Source of the DNA: Paenibacillus tundrae
GTDB taxonomy: Bacteria > Bacillota > Bacilli > Paenibacillales > Paenibacillaceae
Direction: 5' to 3'
Assembly: GCF_036884255.1 (NCBI RefSeq)
Contig: NZ_CP145605.1
Location: 5,765,001 to 5,829,000 of the forward strand
Length of the DNA: 64,000 nucleotides
Under the pieces are notes generated by a model that saw nothing but the letters and a program-made list of their open reading frames with translations, was not told where the DNA came from and searched no databases. The translations under genes were made by a program, and so were the position numbers. Positions 63,653-64,000 of this stretch are shown here, piece by piece (within the stretch, counting starts at the first letter, position 1; each line of letters opens with the position of its first letter).

Positions 63653-64000
63653 CTACTCCTTTCCCTTATCCACGTTTGTCGGGATATGAATCACGATTTT
63701 GGTTCCTTGATTTTCGCCCGATTCGATCTCTATTCTTCCTTCTAACAGTTCAACCCGCTCTCTCATCCCAATCAGACCGAAGTGGGTATGATCCTTGCTT
63801 TTCTGTGCAAGAAGCTCCGGTTTGAACCCAAGCCCATTGTCTTGAACGACAATTTTGACGAGCTGAGCCTGGTATGTAATTTCCACTACAACATAAGTGG
63901 GATAAGCATGCTTGGCCGCATTGGACAGCCCCTCCTGCACGAGACGATAGATCGCAGCCTCCATAGCAGAAGATAAACGGTGTTCCTTGCCTCTGGTTTC
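63653..64000 (-). CDS. degS: Sensor histidine kinase DegS (C-terminal part, cut by window edge)
   Basis: About 115 residues are visible, open through position 64000. They make up the HATPase domain: N box VQEGLSNAAKHA, G1 VVQDNGLGF and G2 FGLIGMRERVE. The phospho-accepting His lies outside the window. DegS phosphorylates DegU. The stop is four bases before the degU start, so they are co-translated. Confidence 0.93.
   Translation of the reverse strand, partial: ETRGKEHRLSSAMEAAIYRLVQEGLSNAAKHAYPTYVVVEITYQAQLVKIVVQDNGLGFKPELLAQKSKDHTHFGLIGMRERVELLEGRIEIESGENQGTKIVIHIPTNVDKGKE

Noticed and set aside
1..64000. CRISPR arrays, tRNA/rRNA genes, transposases, phage genes, riboswitches
   Set aside because: None recognised on reading both strands; the FN3 array looks repeat-like but its units are coding and about 483 bp long.

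Overview
The window looks like chromosomal backbone of a low-to-mid GC, motile, Gram-positive Bacillota, most likely a Paenibacillus. The reasons are strong AGGAGG-type ribosome binding sites, frequent TTG/GTG starts, and gene order that follows the Bacillus subtilis degSU-comF-flagellar-secA-prfB-ftsEX stretch. There are no rRNA or tRNA genes, CRISPR arrays, transposases or prophage genes that I can recognise. Most genes are on the minus strand; reading that strand from 64000 downwards gives the natural order. || Right end (64.0-57.9 kb): degS (partial) and degU, two small membrane-anchored proteins of unknown role, then the competence genes comFA and comFC. || 57.6-52.1 kb: a secreted protein of about 1824 residues made of ten tandem pairs of fibronectin type III modules, sitting exactly between comFC and the flagellar gene yvyF. 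|| 51.8-41.9 kb: a late flagellar block, yvyF, flgM, flgN, flgK, flgL, a DUF6470 (YviE) gene, fliW, csrA, hag, flaG, fliD, fliS, fliT. It carries predicted sigma-D promoters in front of hag, flaG and perhaps flgM, and a CsrA-type hairpin in the hag leader. || 41.9-33.8 kb: a secreted-protein gene broken by one in-frame TAG, a cold-shock gene, hpf, a gene-poor 1.25 kb with repeats, secA, and prfB with its autoregulatory +1 frameshift. || 33.7-31.1 kb: a YitT-family membrane protein and cardiolipin synthase. || 30.7-21.5 kb: the whole arginine pathway argC-J-B-D-F-G-H, without carAB, with repeats in two of its spacers. || 21.4-10.1 kb: a ureide catabolism cluster, pucR (minus) facing allC, pucG, an NCS2 permease, an amidase, a FAH-family hydrolase, an NCS1 allantoin-type permease and allB. 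Together these would take allantoin up and degrade it to ammonia, CO2, glycine and oxalurate-type products; the amidase and FAH enzyme may act on the last of these. || 10-5.7 kb: an esterase, a YhbD regulator with its bactofilin-like partner, and a 14-TM MFS exporter. || 5.6-0 kb: a VanW-domain protein, then ftsE, ftsX, an EnvC-like M23 hydrolase and a C-terminal processing protease cut by the window edge. || The clearest oddities are the amber-interrupted gene, the likely ATT start of fliW, the FN3 array with an exact 483-bp period, two families of intergenic hairpin repeats, and paired palindromes upstream of secA.
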